Shown here: positions 16,974 through 27,220 of the stretch, in pieces | How positions within the stretch are numbered: the stretch's first letter is position 1 | Layout of the letters: each line of letters opens with the position of its first letter | NCBI GenBank assembly: GCA_023458215.1 | Contig: JAEXAJ010000046.1 | Location: 1 to 64,000 of the forward strand | Source: Bacteroidota bacterium | Lineage (GTDB): Bacteria > Bacteroidota > Bacteroidia > Bacteroidales > Bacteroidaceae | Reading direction: 5' to 3' | DNA length: 64,000 nucleotides | Made by a program: the position numbers and the translations under genes | Notes under the pieces: model-generated | Told to the model about the DNA's origin: nothing | Databases searched by the model: none | The model's input: the letters and a program-made list of their open reading frames with translations, nothing else

Positions 16974-17825
16974 TCATTTTTGTAGAGTGAGTGCTTGCAG
17001 TTCTTCAAGTGTACCATTGAAGACATTCAAATCGACTTCTTTCTCAATACCGGGCACATTACCTACATCGGTATGTTGCCAGAAGTGCCATTTGTTTTCG
17101 TATTTCACGGAATCTACGTAGTAATGGGCTATCCAGTAAGGATAATTGTTGAAAATAGAGTCGCTGAGGTAGCGCAATTTGAATTTATAGGAAGTATAAA
17201 GGATAGGTTTCACTCCATAATGCGCCTCTACCCTATCAAGCCAAGTCTTGACGGCTGTTTTTAATTCTTTATCCGACTTCTTGCCGGTTGTTTCTACATC
17301 AAGCACAGGAGGCAGATCACCTTTAGCTAGTTGTACCGTGCGGATAAAGAAATCGGCTTGCTTGCGCGCATCTGTTTTAGGGATAAAGTAATGATAAGCA
17401 CCCCGGATAAAACCATGCTTACGTGCCTGACCAAAGTTTTGCGAAAAAGTATCGTCTCCATGATCGCCGCCTTCGGTAGCTTTCATAAAGATAAAGTGGA
17501 GAGGAAACCGGGCATCTTTATTATTTGCCAGCTTTTCCCAGTCGATGTCTCCTTGATAGTGGGATACATCAATGCCATGTATATCATAATCCGTAGGCAT
17601 ACATACACCATAGCCTTTCTCGCCATTACAAGGTTTCCAGCGATAGGCATACGGACGAATGAAGAACCAATAGAACCCGGCTGAAAAAACAAGAACGATA
17701 CAGACAGCCAAAATATTACGCACCCAGGTGGGCATGGTACGCACATTCTTTTTCTTTTTGCGTGGTGATGAAGTGCGGCGAACCGCAGGCTTACGACGGG
17801 AATTTGTATTGGTTTTAGCAGGCAT
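16974..17825 (-). CDS. Membrane-anchored GH25 lysozyme-like muramidase
   Basis: A 283-aa protein. The first ~35 residues are extremely basic (Arg/Lys/Thr/Ser), then comes one membrane segment (ILAVCIVLVFSAGFYWFF, about 40-57). The GH25 catalytic barrel follows. The motifs GIDVSHYQGDIDWEKL, FIFMKATEGGDHGDD and PPVLDVETTG supply the acidic catalytic residues (the Asp and Glu of DVE). It is expected to cleave beta-1,4 bonds in peptidoglycan from the periplasmic side. It lies 106 bases after the phosphofructokinase gene on the same strand, with no clear promoter in between. Confidence 0.92.
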   Translation of the reverse strand: MPAKTNTNSRRKPAVRRTSSPRKKKKNVRTMPTWVRNILAVCIVLVFSAGFYWFFIRPYAYRWKPCNGEKGYGVCMPTDYDIHGIDVSHYQGDIDWEKLANNKDARFPLHFIFMKATEGGDHGDDTFSQNFGQARKHGFIRGAYHYFIPKTDARKQADFFIRTVQLAKGDLPPVLDVETTGKKSDKELKTAVKTWLDRVEAHYGVKPILYTSYKFKLRYLSDSIFNNYPYWIAHYYVDSVKYENKWHFWQHTDVGNVPGIEKEVDLNVFNGTLEELQALTLQK

Positions 17826-17931
17826 ATAAGCGTATAATTAAAAGAAGAACACAAATTACGAGAACCACACAAATCAAAGTTTGCATAATTCAAGTAATTT
17901 GTGTCCTGTATCTTACGATTGGCTACAAGAT

Positions 17932-19578
17932 TTATTTAGCTTGCTCCAATTGTAAAGTCTTAGTTGCTTGATCGCAAACTTCTGTAGGACCGAAGTACTG
18001 GATAGGACCCGGATATACATAGTCTGTCTTCATAGCCCAACATTCACGTTTTGCAGCGAATGCTTTGAAAGGAGCACCGTCCAGTTTCACCAAAGCTTTC
18101 TGGATAACGGGTTTCATTTCGCCGTGACGACGTTCCATGTTCATCATCATGGTGATGGGCACACCACCTGCAATCCATTCGGCAGCAGGGGCAGTTGTGT
18201 TGCGTACAGAAGACATATAACCGGTCTTGCCGTTAGCAATCAACATAGATGCAGTGAATCCCAGTGAATAACAGTAGTCAGCATCGTAGTTTGACGGAGC
18301 AGCGCAACGTCCTTCGTAACCGAAGAAGTGGTGCTGAGCTGCAAACTTACCTACGAACTTACCGTCTTCTTTCCATTGAGCCAGCTTCGTGCCTACCATC
18401 TCAGAAAGCAGTTTTTCAGTTTCGATCAAAGATACCTGTACGTTTCCGTGCGGGTCACGATCCAATGACAACTGACGGGCTACTGTCTCGGGCAAGCTTG
18501 CATAGATAGCAGAGTTCTCCGGAGAAAGTTTACGGATGATATAGTCGCGTTGGTGTGATTTCTTGATCTGAGCAAATTCTTCTGCGTTAGCAGCAAGGAA
18601 GTCGTTCAACTCAGCAATCAGACGCTTCATGGCAGGAATAAATTCTACCAAACCTTCGGGGATCAGAACCGTACCGAAGTTGTTGCCTTCGGCAGCACGA
18701 TTGGCTACGCACTGAGCGATGTAAGTAACTACATCATCCAAAGACATATCTTTCGCTTCTACTTCTTCAGAAATGATACATACGTTAGGTTGTACTTGCA
18801 AAGCACATTCCAGTGCGATGTGAGAAGCCGAACGACCCATCAATTTGATGAAGTGCCAGTATTTACGGGCAGAGTTACAGTCGCGTTGGATGTTACCGAT
18901 AACTTCAGAGTAAACCTTACAAGCAGTATCGAAACCGAAAGAAGTCTCGATCATTTCGTTCTTCAAGTCACCGTCGATAGTCTTCGGACAACCGATCACC
19001 TGTACACCGGCGTTGATAGCTGCATAGTATTCAGCCAATACACAAGCGTTTGTGTTAGAGTCATCACCACCGATAATCACCAGCGCTTTGATGCCCAATT
19101 GGTTAAGGATTTCAAGACCTTTGTCGAACTGTTCTTTTGTTTCCAGTTTTGTACGTCCCGAACCGATGATATCGAAACCACCTGTGTTGCGGTATTCATC
19201 AATGATATCCGAAGTCAGTTCCATGTAGTTGTGGTCAACCAAGCCACCGGGGCCGAGGATGAAACCGAACAACTTGCTATCAGCATTCAACTTCTTGATA
19301 CCATCAAAAAGACCGGAGATCACGTTGTGTCCGCCCGGTGCTTGTCCTCCTGAAAGGATTACGCCTACATTGATAGCAGGAAAATTCACATTTTCGTCTG
19401 AAGCTTCGAACTTAATCAAAGGCATACCGTACGTGTTAGGGAAAAGTTTCTGAATAGCTTCCTGGTCAGCAACCGATTGAGTAGCAGCGCCCATAGTGGC
19501 TTTTACGTTTGCTTTCAATGCTGCTGGAAGTTTGGGCTGATAAGCAGCCCTTGCAATTTGCAATGCACTTTTAGTCAT
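17932..19578 (-). CDS. pfp: Diphosphate--fructose-6-phosphate 1-phosphotransferase
   Basis: This 548-aa cytosolic enzyme phosphorylates fructose 6-phosphate reversibly with pyrophosphate instead of ATP. The motif GGDDSNTNA carries the second Asp that is characteristic of the PPi-dependent enzymes. [10 protein letters not shown] is the catalytic loop and [11 protein letters not shown] binds the sugar phosphate. The length is that of the long (plant-beta-like) PFP group. The start at 19578 gives the family N-terminus; an in-frame extension to 19731 overlaps the promoter region and is rejected. Confidence 0.94.
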   Translation of the reverse strand: MTKSALQIARAAYQPKLPAALKANVKATMGAATQSVADQEAIQKLFPNTYGMPLIKFEASDENVNFPAINVGVILSGGQAPGGHNVISGLFDGIKKLNADSKLFGFILGPGGLVDHNYMELTSDIIDEYRNTGGFDIIGSGRTKLETKEQFDKGLEILNQLGIKALVIIGGDDSNTNACVLAEYYAAINAGVQVIGCPKTIDGDLKNEMIETSFGFDTACKVYSEVIGNIQRDCNSARKYWHFIKLMGRSASHIALECALQVQPNVCIISEEVEAKDMSLDDVVTYIAQCVANRAAEGNNFGTVLIPEGLVEFIPAMKRLIAELNDFLAANAEEFAQIKKSHQRDYIIRKLSPENSAIYASLPETVARQLSLDRDPHGNVQVSLIETEKLLSEMVGTKLAQWKEDGKFVGKFAAQHHFFGYEGRCAAPSNYDADYCYSLGFTASMLIANGKTGYMSSVRNTTAPAAEWIAGGVPITMMMNMERRHGEMKPVIQKALVKLDGAPFKAFAAKRECWAMKTDYVYPGPIQYFGPTEVCDQATKTLQLEQAK

Positions 19579-19627
19579 TTCTCTTAAATATTTAAAGGTG
19601 TTAGTAAAGTTCCGTTTAAAAGCGTCG

Positions 19628-19659
19628 CAAATTTCGTCTTTTTTCGGTAGATATGCAAA
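19628..19659 (-). promoter_or_regulatory. Probable Bacteroides promoter for pfp
   Basis: On the minus strand, TTTG (19659-19656), a 20-base spacer and GAAATTTG (19635-19628), one mismatch from TAnnTTTG at its first base. Confidence 0.5.
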
Positions 19660-19749
19660 CTGGAAAGAGAAATAATGCACTAAATGAGAATTAATCACTT
19701 TTATTAAAAAAAAGACAAGAATAAAACGCAATAACCAGATTTATTGCAT

Positions 19750-19757
19750 TATCTTTG
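19750..19757 (+). promoter_or_regulatory. Bacteroides -7 element for the RRM protein gene
   Basis: TATCTTTG lies 126 bases upstream of the ATG, predicting an unusually long, AT-rich 5' untranslated region of about 120 bases. Confidence 0.7.
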
Positions 19758-19883
19758 TGGCAGAGTTTGGATTACGTATATTTATTGAATAGTTCTTCTT
19801 TTAATTACAATTATTAAGCAGGTCCTTTACTTAAAATATCCTCCTCACTCCAAATTAAGTATTTATTTAAATAAAAATTAAAA

Positions 19884-20216
19884 ATGAACATTTACATTTC
19901 AGGTTTAAGCTATGCCACTACTGAGGCTGACTTAAACGATTTATTCGCTGAGTATGGAGAGATTTCTTCTGCTAAAGTTATTATGGACAGAGAAACCGGA
20001 AGATCTAGAGGATTTGCTTTTGTAGAAATGCCCGATGACGCAGCAGCGCAAAAGGCTATAGACGAACTTAATGGTGCTGAATTTGATCACAAGACTATTT
20101 CTGTAAACGTTGCTCGTCCTAGAGAAGAAAGACCTCGCAACGGTGGTGGTTACAACCGTGGTGGTGGTGATCGCAGAGGTGGCAACGGCGGTGGCTACAA
20201 CTCAAGAAGATATTAA
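19884..20216 (+). CDS. RNA-binding protein with one RRM domain and RGG-like tail
   Basis: A 110-aa protein with one RNA-recognition motif: RNP2 IYISGL (3-8) and RNP1 RGFAFVEM (about 41-48), both with their RNA-stacking aromatic residues. The C-terminal ~30 residues are Gly/Arg/Asn-rich (for example NRGGGDRRGG) and resemble RGG boxes. Proteins of this type are abundant in Bacteroidetes, which lack Hfq in many cases, and probably bind single-stranded RNA broadly. The gene has its own promoter, a long leader and a strong terminator, which fits high and possibly post-transcriptionally controlled expression. Confidence 0.95.
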   Translation: MNIYISGLSYATTEADLNDLFAEYGEISSAKVIMDRETGRSRGFAFVEMPDDAAAQKAIDELNGAEFDHKTISVNVARPREERPRNGGGYNRGGGDRRGGNGGGYNSRRY

Positions 20217-20234
20217 TTTTCCACCTTTATATAT

Positions 20235-20270
20235 AAAACGGGAGACTTTATGAAAGTCTCCCGTTTTTTT
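20235..20270 (+). terminator. Rho-independent terminator of the RRM gene
   Basis: AAAACGGGAGACTTT, a three-base loop, then AAAGTCTCCCGTTTTTTT: a perfect 15-bp stem ending in a T-tract. It may also serve the convergent efflux operon. Confidence 0.92.
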
Positions 20271-20308
20271 ATGGTCTGATGTTGAGTAGTTCAATCAAAC
20301 ACTCGTCC

Positions 20309-21685
20309 TTATTCTACCTGCCATCCCCCACCCAATGCCTTGTACACATTTACAACAGCAATAAGCTCGTCGCGAATGGCATTACTTACTCCAATCTGTG
20401 CGTCAAAATAACCACGTTGCGCATCGAGCACATCCATATAGTTGATAACCCCATTGATATATTGCAATTGTGCCAAATCCACATAACTTTTGGCAGAACG
20501 TTCCAACTTCGCACGCAACTGATAGACTTCTTTGATTTTATTAAAATCGACAATCGCATTCTTTGCTTCCTTAAAAGCATTCAATACCGTCTTTTCATAA
20601 CTGTGAACTTCGGCTTCATAAGATGCTTTTTGTGCTTTCAGGGCTGCCCGATTCTTTCCCCATCCGAAAAGTGGGGCAAGCATAGCTCCATTCAACAAGG
20701 AATAGGGCGATTGCAGAAAATTGGACAGCACATCACTCTCCAAACCAAATTGACCGGTAAGAGCCAGACGCGGAAACATATTGGTATAGGCTACTTTCAC
20801 ACGTGCATGTTCGGCTCTGAGCTGTTGTTCGGCTGCACGGATGTCCGGGCGTCGTTCCAACAGATCGGAAGAGAGCCCCACGGGCAGAGATTCCGGAACG
20901 TTGAGTTCTTGCAAAAAGCGGCTGCGAGCAATACGAGTAGGAAACTCTCCTGCAAGAAAGGCAATATCATTTTCTTTCAGTGAAATACGTCTTTCCAGAT
21001 CCGGAACGAGTGTAGCAGTACGAGCTAACTCCACCTGTGCCTGCTGATAGGAAGTCTCAGAAGTCAATCCACCTTCAAAACGAATACGTGCCAAGCGTAC
21101 ACCTTCCTCGCGAGCTTTCTGCGTCTGACGTACGATTTCCAACTCTGTATCAAGAGCTACCAACTCATAATAAGCCTGAGCCACTTCGGCTACAATCGTC
21201 ATACGTAAAGCACGTTGTGCCTCGACACTTTGCAGATAATCGGCTACTGATGCCACTTTCTTCCACCGCAGATTTCCCCAAAGGTCAAGTTCCCAGGACA
21301 AAAGAGCTTTTGCTTCATAAGAGTTACCAACATCACGGCTATGTCCGCCATAATTATCCACCTCACGTTCAGCAGTCACTTTACCGTTGAGTTGAGGTAA
21401 TAGATTGGCAACACTGATACGTTTCTGCGCAGCCATCTCTTTGACACGGGCAGCGGCAATAAGCATATCTTTGTTATATTCTAAAGAGCGCTCGATCAAA
21501 CCGCACAAAGTACTGTCGGTATAAACAGACTGCCATTGCCGGTCGGCAATGCTTGTGCTATCTTGCTCATGTGTCAGGCTATCAGGGAGCGCCATTTCCG
21601 GACGGACATACCCTTTGCCTACCTTGCAAGAGGTAAATATTAGCACGCTCAATAGTAAATACATGTATATTCTATATCTTTTCAT
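20309..21685 (-). CDS. RND efflux outer-membrane factor (NodT/OprM-type lipoprotein)
   Basis: A 458-aa TolC-like outer-membrane channel. The N-terminus is a lipoprotein signal with the lipobox FTSC (Cys20). Two outer-membrane efflux domains follow, with the recurring signature SYEAKALLSWELDLWGNLRWK and LLERRPDIRAAEQQLRAEHARVKVA near the middle of the protein. The length is normal. It is the last gene of the efflux operon, 22 bases after the pump gene, and converges on the RRM gene. Together the three proteins form a tripartite pump across both membranes. Confidence 0.94.
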   Translation of the reverse strand: MKRYRIYMYLLLSVLIFTSCKVGKGYVRPEMALPDSLTHEQDSTSIADRQWQSVYTDSTLCGLIERSLEYNKDMLIAAARVKEMAAQKRISVANLLPQLNGKVTAEREVDNYGGHSRDVGNSYEAKALLSWELDLWGNLRWKKVASVADYLQSVEAQRALRMTIVAEVAQAYYELVALDTELEIVRQTQKAREEGVRLARIRFEGGLTSETSYQQAQVELARTATLVPDLERRISLKENDIAFLAGEFPTRIARSRFLQELNVPESLPVGLSSDLLERRPDIRAAEQQLRAEHARVKVAYTNMFPRLALTGQFGLESDVLSNFLQSPYSLLNGAMLAPLFGWGKNRAALKAQKASYEAEVHSYEKTVLNAFKEAKNAIVDFNKIKEVYQLRAKLERSAKSYVDLAQLQYINGVINYMDVLDAQRGYFDAQIGVSNAIRDELIAVVNVYKALGGGWQVE

Positions 21686-21707
21686 AAGTTATTCTTTTTT
21701 TAGTCAA

Positions 21708-24700
21708 TCAATCTTTCTTGATCTTTTGTTGCACCTTCGCTTTGGTTTTATAAACCATCACGAAGAAGAACGGCACAAGTACTATTCCAAAAACAATGGC
21801 AAAGATCATTCCGAAGAATACCCCCGTTCCGATAGCCTGACGACTGGCGGAGCCCGGTCCACTAGCCAGCACCATAGGCAGCATGCCCAAGACAAAAGCC
21901 AAAGAGGTCATCAAGATAGGACGGAAACGGAGTTGGGCCGCATGAATCGCAGACTGTATCAAATCTCCACCCGCATCCACCTGCACTTTGGCAAACTCCA
22001 CGATAAGTATCGCATTCTTTGCCGCCAGTCCCACCAGCATAACCAAACCGATCTGAAAATAGATATCATTCTCCAAACCACAAATCGCAACCCCCAAATA
22101 GGCACCCAAGGCAGCCACCGGCAACGAAAGTAATACCGCAACGGGCACTGTCCAACTTTCATATTGTGCCGCCAGAAACAGGAATACGAAGAGGAATACC
22201 AATGTAAGCACCAGCCCCGTTTGCCCGCCGGCTTTCTTTTCCTGATAGGAAAGACCGCTCCATTCCAAGCCGATATTATCGGGTAAGTGATCTTTAGCAA
22301 TCTGCTCCATTATTTCCATCGCCTGACCGGAACTGTAACCTTGTGCAGCCGATCCCCGGATTACGGCAGTAGTAAACATATTGAAACGCTTGATACTGCC
22401 CGGACCGGTAGTATAAGAAGCGTTGCCCAAAGATGTCAATGGCACCATAGCCCCGTTCGAAGCTTTCACAAAGAACAAATTAATATTATCCTTATGCTCC
22501 CGGTAAGGAGCTTCCGCCTGAATATACACCTTATATATACGGTTGAACATATTGAAATCATTTACATATACCGAACCCGTATAAGCCTTCATTGTAGAGA
22601 ACACATCCGCCAAAGGTACTCCCAGCATCTTCACCTTGTCACGGTCTACATCGAAATAGAGTTGCGGTATTTCCGATTGCAAAGAAGAAGAAAGCCCCGT
22701 CAACTGTTTATGCCTTTGAGCGTAATACAGCAATGTATCGGCTGCCTGTACCAAATTATCTAAAGTTGCGTCACCACGCGCCTCAAGCTGTAACTCAAAA
22801 CCACCCGACGTACCTAAACCCGGAATTACCGGCGGAGTGGAAAGATAAACTTTACATTCGGGGTATTCCTTCAAATCCTTTTCTACATTCGACATGATTT
22901 TATTAATCGAAATACCTTTACGTTCTTCCCACGGTTTCAGGATGACAGTCAATTCGCTGCGTGCCTGGTTGCTACCCACACGCGGACTACTGCCCGTTAC
23001 ATTCTGTACGTATGCCACGTATGGATTCTTCTCCAAATACTGTACCGCACGATCTGTTACGGCACGGGTACGTTCCAAAGTGGCACCTTCCGGTAATTCC
23101 AGTTCTATTTTAAAATATCCCTGATCTTCGGTTGGCAGGAAGCTGGTTGGTACCATCCTATGAATAATGAAAATAGCCACGAGCACCAAACCGAAAGTAC
23201 TCATCAATCGCCTCGGGTTCTTGATGACCCGGCTGATAACACCGATATATTTATGATTTCCGATATTCAACCATTCATTGATCTTACGGAAAACAATGTT
23301 TTTCTTCTTCCCGCTATCCGGTTTCAGGATCAGCGAACACATCACGGGACTAAGCGTCAATGCTACAACCGTAGATAGCAAAACGGAAACCGCAATTGTA
23401 ATCGTAAACTGGCGGTATAATTGTCCGGTAATTCCACTCAGGAAACTAACCGGAACAAACACGGCGCAAAGTACCAATGAGGTCGCAATCAGAGCACTCG
23501 TCAGTCCTGTCATCGCCTTCTTGGTGGCTTCGTAAGGAGATAACTTTTCCGTCTCCATTAAGTGTTCCACATTTTCTACCACCACAATAGCATCATCCAC
23601 CACAATACCGATAGCCAGGATTAATCCTAATAGCGTCAGTATATTCAACGAGAAACCGAAAATAAGCATGAAGCCAAATGTACCGATCAAAGAAATAGGT
23701 ACGGCAACAACCGGTATCAGAGTAGCCCGCCAACTTTGCAGAGAGAGGAATACAACCAATACTACCAAAATCAGTGCTTCAAACAGCGTTTTATATACTT
23801 CGTGTATGGATTCTGAAATATAGGTAGTCATATCGAATGGTATCTCATAACTCATACCTTCGGGAAAACCGGCACTGATTTCCTTCATTGCCTCCTTTAC
23901 GTTCTTCGCCACTTCCATCGCATTGGCTCCGGGAAGCATATAGATGCCAAGAACAGCCGCATTCTCTCCATTGATACCACTCTCCGTACTATAAGAAGAA
24001 GCTTCGAGTGACACACGGGCAACATCTCGCAAGCGAATAATTGATCCGTTAGAATTGGCGCGTACCACTATATCTTCAAACTGGCTCACTGAACTCAATC
24101 GCCCCTGCGTAGTAATAGGAATGGTAATATCCAACCCAGTTACCGGTTGTTGCCCCAAGACACCGGCAGCAGATTCACGGTTCTGGTCCTTCAAAGCATT
24201 CTGCAAATCCTGCACCGTTAAGCCGAAATTCGCCAGTTTATCGGGCATCGCCCAAATCTGCATAGCGTAGTAACGACTACCGATATTGGAAACCCGCCCT
24301 ACACCGGGAACACGACGCAACAAGTCGAGTACATTGATCGTCGCATAATTACTCAAATAGATTTCATCAAACTTCGGATCATTGGAAGTCAAACAGATAG
24401 TCATCAACTGACTGGGCGCTTGCTTCTCTACCGATATACCGTTTTGAATGACTTCGACAGGCAGGCGGCTTTCCGCCAACTTTACGCGATTCTGAATTTC
24501 CACTGCCGCCAAATCGGGATCGGCAGACACATCAAAAGTCACCGTAGCAGCGAAACCACCGGAATTGGAACTGTTCGACTCCATGTACAGCATACCCGGG
24601 GTACCGTTGATTTCTTGCTCAATAGGAGTTGCCACCGCTTGCGAAACAGTCAACGCACTTGCTCCTGGATAGGATGCACTGATTTTCACAACCGGAGGTG

Positions 24701-24818
24701 TTATTTGTGGATATTGGTCTACCGGCAGCATGGTCAATCCAATGATACCGACGATAACAATAACAATCGATATCACCGCAGAAAATACCGGGCGATCTAT
24801 AAAAAAACTTACTTTCAT
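21708..24818 (-). CDS. RND multidrug efflux permease, HAE-1 (AcrB-like)
   Basis: A 1036-aa inner-membrane proton-drug antiporter. Twelve membrane segments with two large periplasmic loops are apparent. The proton-relay motif GIVVDDAIVVVENVEH carries the paired Asp residues of TM4, and the Lys of TM10 is in AAKNAILIVEFAK. The N-terminus FFIDRPVFSAVISIVI is typical of the family. The gene begins four bases after the adaptor gene ends. The likely substrates are amphipathic drugs, bile salts or detergents, but none can be assigned from sequence. Confidence 0.96.
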   Translation of the reverse strand: MKVSFFIDRPVFSAVISIVIVIVGIIGLTMLPVDQYPQITPPVVKISASYPGASALTVSQAVATPIEQEINGTPGMLYMESNSSNSGGFAATVTFDVSADPDLAAVEIQNRVKLAESRLPVEVIQNGISVEKQAPSQLMTICLTSNDPKFDEIYLSNYATINVLDLLRRVPGVGRVSNIGSRYYAMQIWAMPDKLANFGLTVQDLQNALKDQNRESAAGVLGQQPVTGLDITIPITTQGRLSSVSQFEDIVVRANSNGSIIRLRDVARVSLEASSYSTESGINGENAAVLGIYMLPGANAMEVAKNVKEAMKEISAGFPEGMSYEIPFDMTTYISESIHEVYKTLFEALILVVLVVFLSLQSWRATLIPVVAVPISLIGTFGFMLIFGFSLNILTLLGLILAIGIVVDDAIVVVENVEHLMETEKLSPYEATKKAMTGLTSALIATSLVLCAVFVPVSFLSGITGQLYRQFTITIAVSVLLSTVVALTLSPVMCSLILKPDSGKKKNIVFRKINEWLNIGNHKYIGVISRVIKNPRRLMSTFGLVLVAIFIIHRMVPTSFLPTEDQGYFKIELELPEGATLERTRAVTDRAVQYLEKNPYVAYVQNVTGSSPRVGSNQARSELTVILKPWEERKGISINKIMSNVEKDLKEYPECKVYLSTPPVIPGLGTSGGFELQLEARGDATLDNLVQAADTLLYYAQRHKQLTGLSSSLQSEIPQLYFDVDRDKVKMLGVPLADVFSTMKAYTGSVYVNDFNMFNRIYKVYIQAEAPYREHKDNINLFFVKASNGAMVPLTSLGNASYTTGPGSIKRFNMFTTAVIRGSAAQGYSSGQAMEIMEQIAKDHLPDNIGLEWSGLSYQEKKAGGQTGLVLTLVFLFVFLFLAAQYESWTVPVAVLLSLPVAALGAYLGVAICGLENDIYFQIGLVMLVGLAAKNAILIVEFAKVQVDAGGDLIQSAIHAAQLRFRPILMTSLAFVLGMLPMVLASGPGSASRQAIGTGVFFGMIFAIVFGIVLVPFFFVMVYKTKAKVQQKIKKD

Positions 24819-24822
24819 ACTG

Positions 24823-26079
24823 TCATTTCTTTGAAGGTTTGTTGTTCTTTGGTTTTTTCTCAGAAGAAACGCGTTTGTTCAAAGAATCGATTTGCTGATC
24901 CTCCTCTTCTTTATTGAGAACTGCAACCTGAGGACGCACTTTCATCCCCTGTGTCAACTTGTGAAAGCCTTCCGTCACCACTTGTTCTCCGGCAACCAGC
25001 CCACGTTCAACGACCCAATTGTTTCCAAATTCAGGTCCCAGCTCGATAAAACGTTTTTCAACAATAGAATCACGGCGCATCACAAAGATATATGCACCTC
25101 CTTTTTCAATAGTAACCGCTTTTTGAGGTACAGCCACTGCACCCTCTCGCACATCCAGGAGCAACTTCACTTTCGTAAATTGTCCCGGCAACAGAACCCG
25201 CTTAGGATTCGGCATTTCGGCACGTACAGAGAACGTTCCTGTCTGCGGATCCACCTGCGGTTCTGCGAAATCCACATAACCTTTATAAGGATAAACGGTA
25301 TTATCAGCCAAAGTAATCGTTATATTCGGCTGCCAGGAACGTGTGGAGTCCTGACGCCCTATTTCAATGTTACGCTCTTTGCTTTTCAGATAATCCAATC
25401 CGGTCATACTGAAATCCACCAATACAGTATCACTTTTAACGACTGTAGCCAACAAAGACTTTCCACCCGGTCCTACCAAGGTTCCCAAATCCACATTTCT
25501 TTCACTGATATGTCCCGACAATGGCGAACGAACCAGCGTATAGCCCAATTCTAACTCAGCCTGATCCAAATCCGCCTGACTCATCGCAACCGAAGCTTCC
25601 GCCGTTTCGTATGCAGCTTGTGCATTATCCAAATCGAGTTGGCTGGCGGCATTCTGTGCGTAAAGCGGACGGATGCGCTCCAAATCACGCTTGGCTTTTA
25701 GTGCCTGCGCTTCGTCTTTCTTCAACTGTGCACGTGCTTTATCTGCTTTCGCACTATACTGGTCGCGATTAATCACAAACAATACCTGATTCTTGTTAAC
25801 ATACTTGCCCTCATCAAAAAGCATACTTTCCAGATACCCTTCTACACGTGCACGCACCTCAACAAATTGTTGTGCGCGAATACGTCCCACATATTCGCCA
25901 TATATTTCAACATCTCCTTTTTCGGCAGGTGCTACAATAACCGTAGGTGTTTCCGGCTGAGTTTTCTTCGGCCACGTAAGAATAACATAACCTGCCAACA
26001 ACACCATCATGCAGGTAACCATTATGATTAATCTTTTTCTTTTTAACCCGAACTCTCTTTTCGTAAAAAATAGTCTCAT
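24823..26079 (-). CDS. RND efflux periplasmic adaptor (membrane fusion protein)
   Basis: A 418-aa AcrA-like adaptor. It has an N-terminal membrane anchor (IIMVTCMMVLLAGYVIL) and no lipobox. The barrel-sandwich halves flank an alpha-hairpin (about residues 95-180, rich in Ala/Glu/Lys/Gln), followed by a beta-barrel and membrane-proximal domain. The motif VEVRARVEGYLESMLFDEG is the family signature. The C-terminal tail is very rich in Lys/Ser/Asn. It is the first gene of the operon; no repressor gene is adjacent. Confidence 0.95.
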   Translation of the reverse strand: MRLFFTKREFGLKRKRLIIMVTCMMVLLAGYVILTWPKKTQPETPTVIVAPAEKGDVEIYGEYVGRIRAQQFVEVRARVEGYLESMLFDEGKYVNKNQVLFVINRDQYSAKADKARAQLKKDEAQALKAKRDLERIRPLYAQNAASQLDLDNAQAAYETAEASVAMSQADLDQAELELGYTLVRSPLSGHISERNVDLGTLVGPGGKSLLATVVKSDTVLVDFSMTGLDYLKSKERNIEIGRQDSTRSWQPNITITLADNTVYPYKGYVDFAEPQVDPQTGTFSVRAEMPNPKRVLLPGQFTKVKLLLDVREGAVAVPQKAVTIEKGGAYIFVMRRDSIVEKRFIELGPEFGNNWVVERGLVAGEQVVTEGFHKLTQGMKVRPQVAVLNKEEEDQQIDSLNKRVSSEKKPKNNKPSKK

Positions 26080-26389
26080 GTTTATCTGTTTAATAAATTT
26101 AACCCTGTATTCAATACTGTAAAAACAAATCCGATGCCAAGCTCATACGATGCAGTACTATACACATAATAACTTACTGTTTATCAACACATACAAGTGT
26201 ATTCCAGAAAATTATCAATACCTCTATTTCACACATCATTTGTGGAATAAGTCCACAGTTGTAGAACATTTCCACAATCCATTTCTGCAATTAAAAACAC
26301 ATAAAATACCATTAATCCTCTTCATTCATTAATAAAAGCATTATCTTTACCGAAAATAATTCAGATTATTCACTTAAAACGTAAAGATT
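26080..26389. other. Divergent intergenic region with TGTGGA/TCCACA dyads
   Basis: A 310-bp AT-rich gap between the efflux operon and the small unknown gene. It contains the dyad TGTGGA-N5-TCCACA (26241-26257) and a third TCCACA at 26271-26276, which could be an operator. A -7 element, TATCTTTA (26342-26349), serves the plus-strand gene. No clear promoter was found for the efflux operon. Confidence 0.5.
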
Positions 26390-26659
26390 ATGGCAAGTAG
26401 AAGAGCACTAAAAAAGAATATCAATTATATTGCGGGCGAACTTTTTGCAGAATGCATGGTACACAATTTATATGTACCCGGAACAGATAAAAAGAAAGCA
26501 GACGAGCTATTAGGAGCAATCCTGGGTATGCAAGATGAGTTTATAAGCCGCATCAGCCATACCGAGCCGGGTAATGTAAAAGGTTTCTACAAGAAATTAC
26601 GCGCTGACTTTAATGCAAAAGTCGACGAAATTATTGACGCAATGGGCAAATTGAAATAA
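26390..26659 (+). CDS. Small conserved-looking protein of unknown function
   Basis: An 89-aa, largely helical, basic protein (SRRALKKNINYIAGELFAE... ending DEIIDAMGKLK). It has no signal peptide and no recognised motif. A -7 element lies 41 bases upstream, and the acyltransferase gene starts two bases after its stop, so the two are probably translated together. I cannot assign a function. Its size and charge would suit a small cytosolic helper or nucleic-acid-associated protein, but this is only a guess. Confidence 0.75.
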   Translation: MASRRALKKNINYIAGELFAECMVHNLYVPGTDKKKADELLGAILGMQDEFISRISHTEPGNVKGFYKKLRADFNAKVDEIIDAMGKLK

Positions 26660-26661
26660 GG

Positions 26662-27216
26662 ATGAAGAAAACCATCTATAGCTTTATTTATTATCGTTTG
26701 TTGGGTTGGAAGACTAACGTAACAGTTCCCAACTACGATAAATGTATAGTTTGTGCAGCACCCCATACTTCCAATTTGGATTTGTTCATTGGCAAGCTGT
26801 ATTATGGTGCTATCGGCCGTAAGACGAGCTTCATGATGAAGAAAGAATGGTTCTTTTTTCCTTTAGGCTTACTGTTCAAAGCTGTTGGCGGTATACCGGT
26901 AGATAGAGGACGTAAATCGTCTTTAGTAGACCAAATGGCAAAGAAATTTGCAACAAGCAAGCATTTTCATTTGGCTATCACTCCCGAAGGAACCCGTAAA
27001 GCAAATCCTAACTGGAAAAAAGGCTTTTATCACATTGCGCTCCAAGCACAAGTACCTATTGTATTGGTAGGTATTGATTATCCTACGAAAACCATCAGTT
27101 GCACCAAGGCTATAATGCCTAGTGGAGATATGGAGAAGGATATGCGCGAGATAAAGCTTTATTATAAAGATTTCAGAGGAAAACATCCTGAAAATTTCTC
27201 TATAGGAAATATATGA
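26662..27216 (+). CDS. 1-acyl-glycerol-3-phosphate acyltransferase-like protein (PlsC family)
   Basis: A 184-aa acyltransferase. The catalytic HX4D motif is HTSNLD (residues 35-40). Block III appears as GGIPVDRG and block IV as TPEGTRK, all in the right order. It is shorter than housekeeping PlsC enzymes and lacks an N-terminal membrane anchor. The family member may act on lysophosphatidate or another lysolipid at the inner membrane. It is linked to the small gene before it and followed by a heptamer hairpin. Confidence 0.88.
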   Translation: MKKTIYSFIYYRLLGWKTNVTVPNYDKCIVCAAPHTSNLDLFIGKLYYGAIGRKTSFMMKKEWFFFPLGLLFKAVGGIPVDRGRKSSLVDQMAKKFATSKHFHLAITPEGTRKANPNWKKGFYHIALQAQVPIVLVGIDYPTKTISCTKAIMPSGDMEKDMREIKLYYKDFRGKHPENFSIGNI

Positions 27217-27220
27217 AGTC

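Noticed and set aside
19579..19731. 51-residue N-terminal extension of the phosphofructokinase
   Set aside because: It would cross the promoter region and has a hydrophobic, non-family sequence before the conserved start [13 protein letters not shown].
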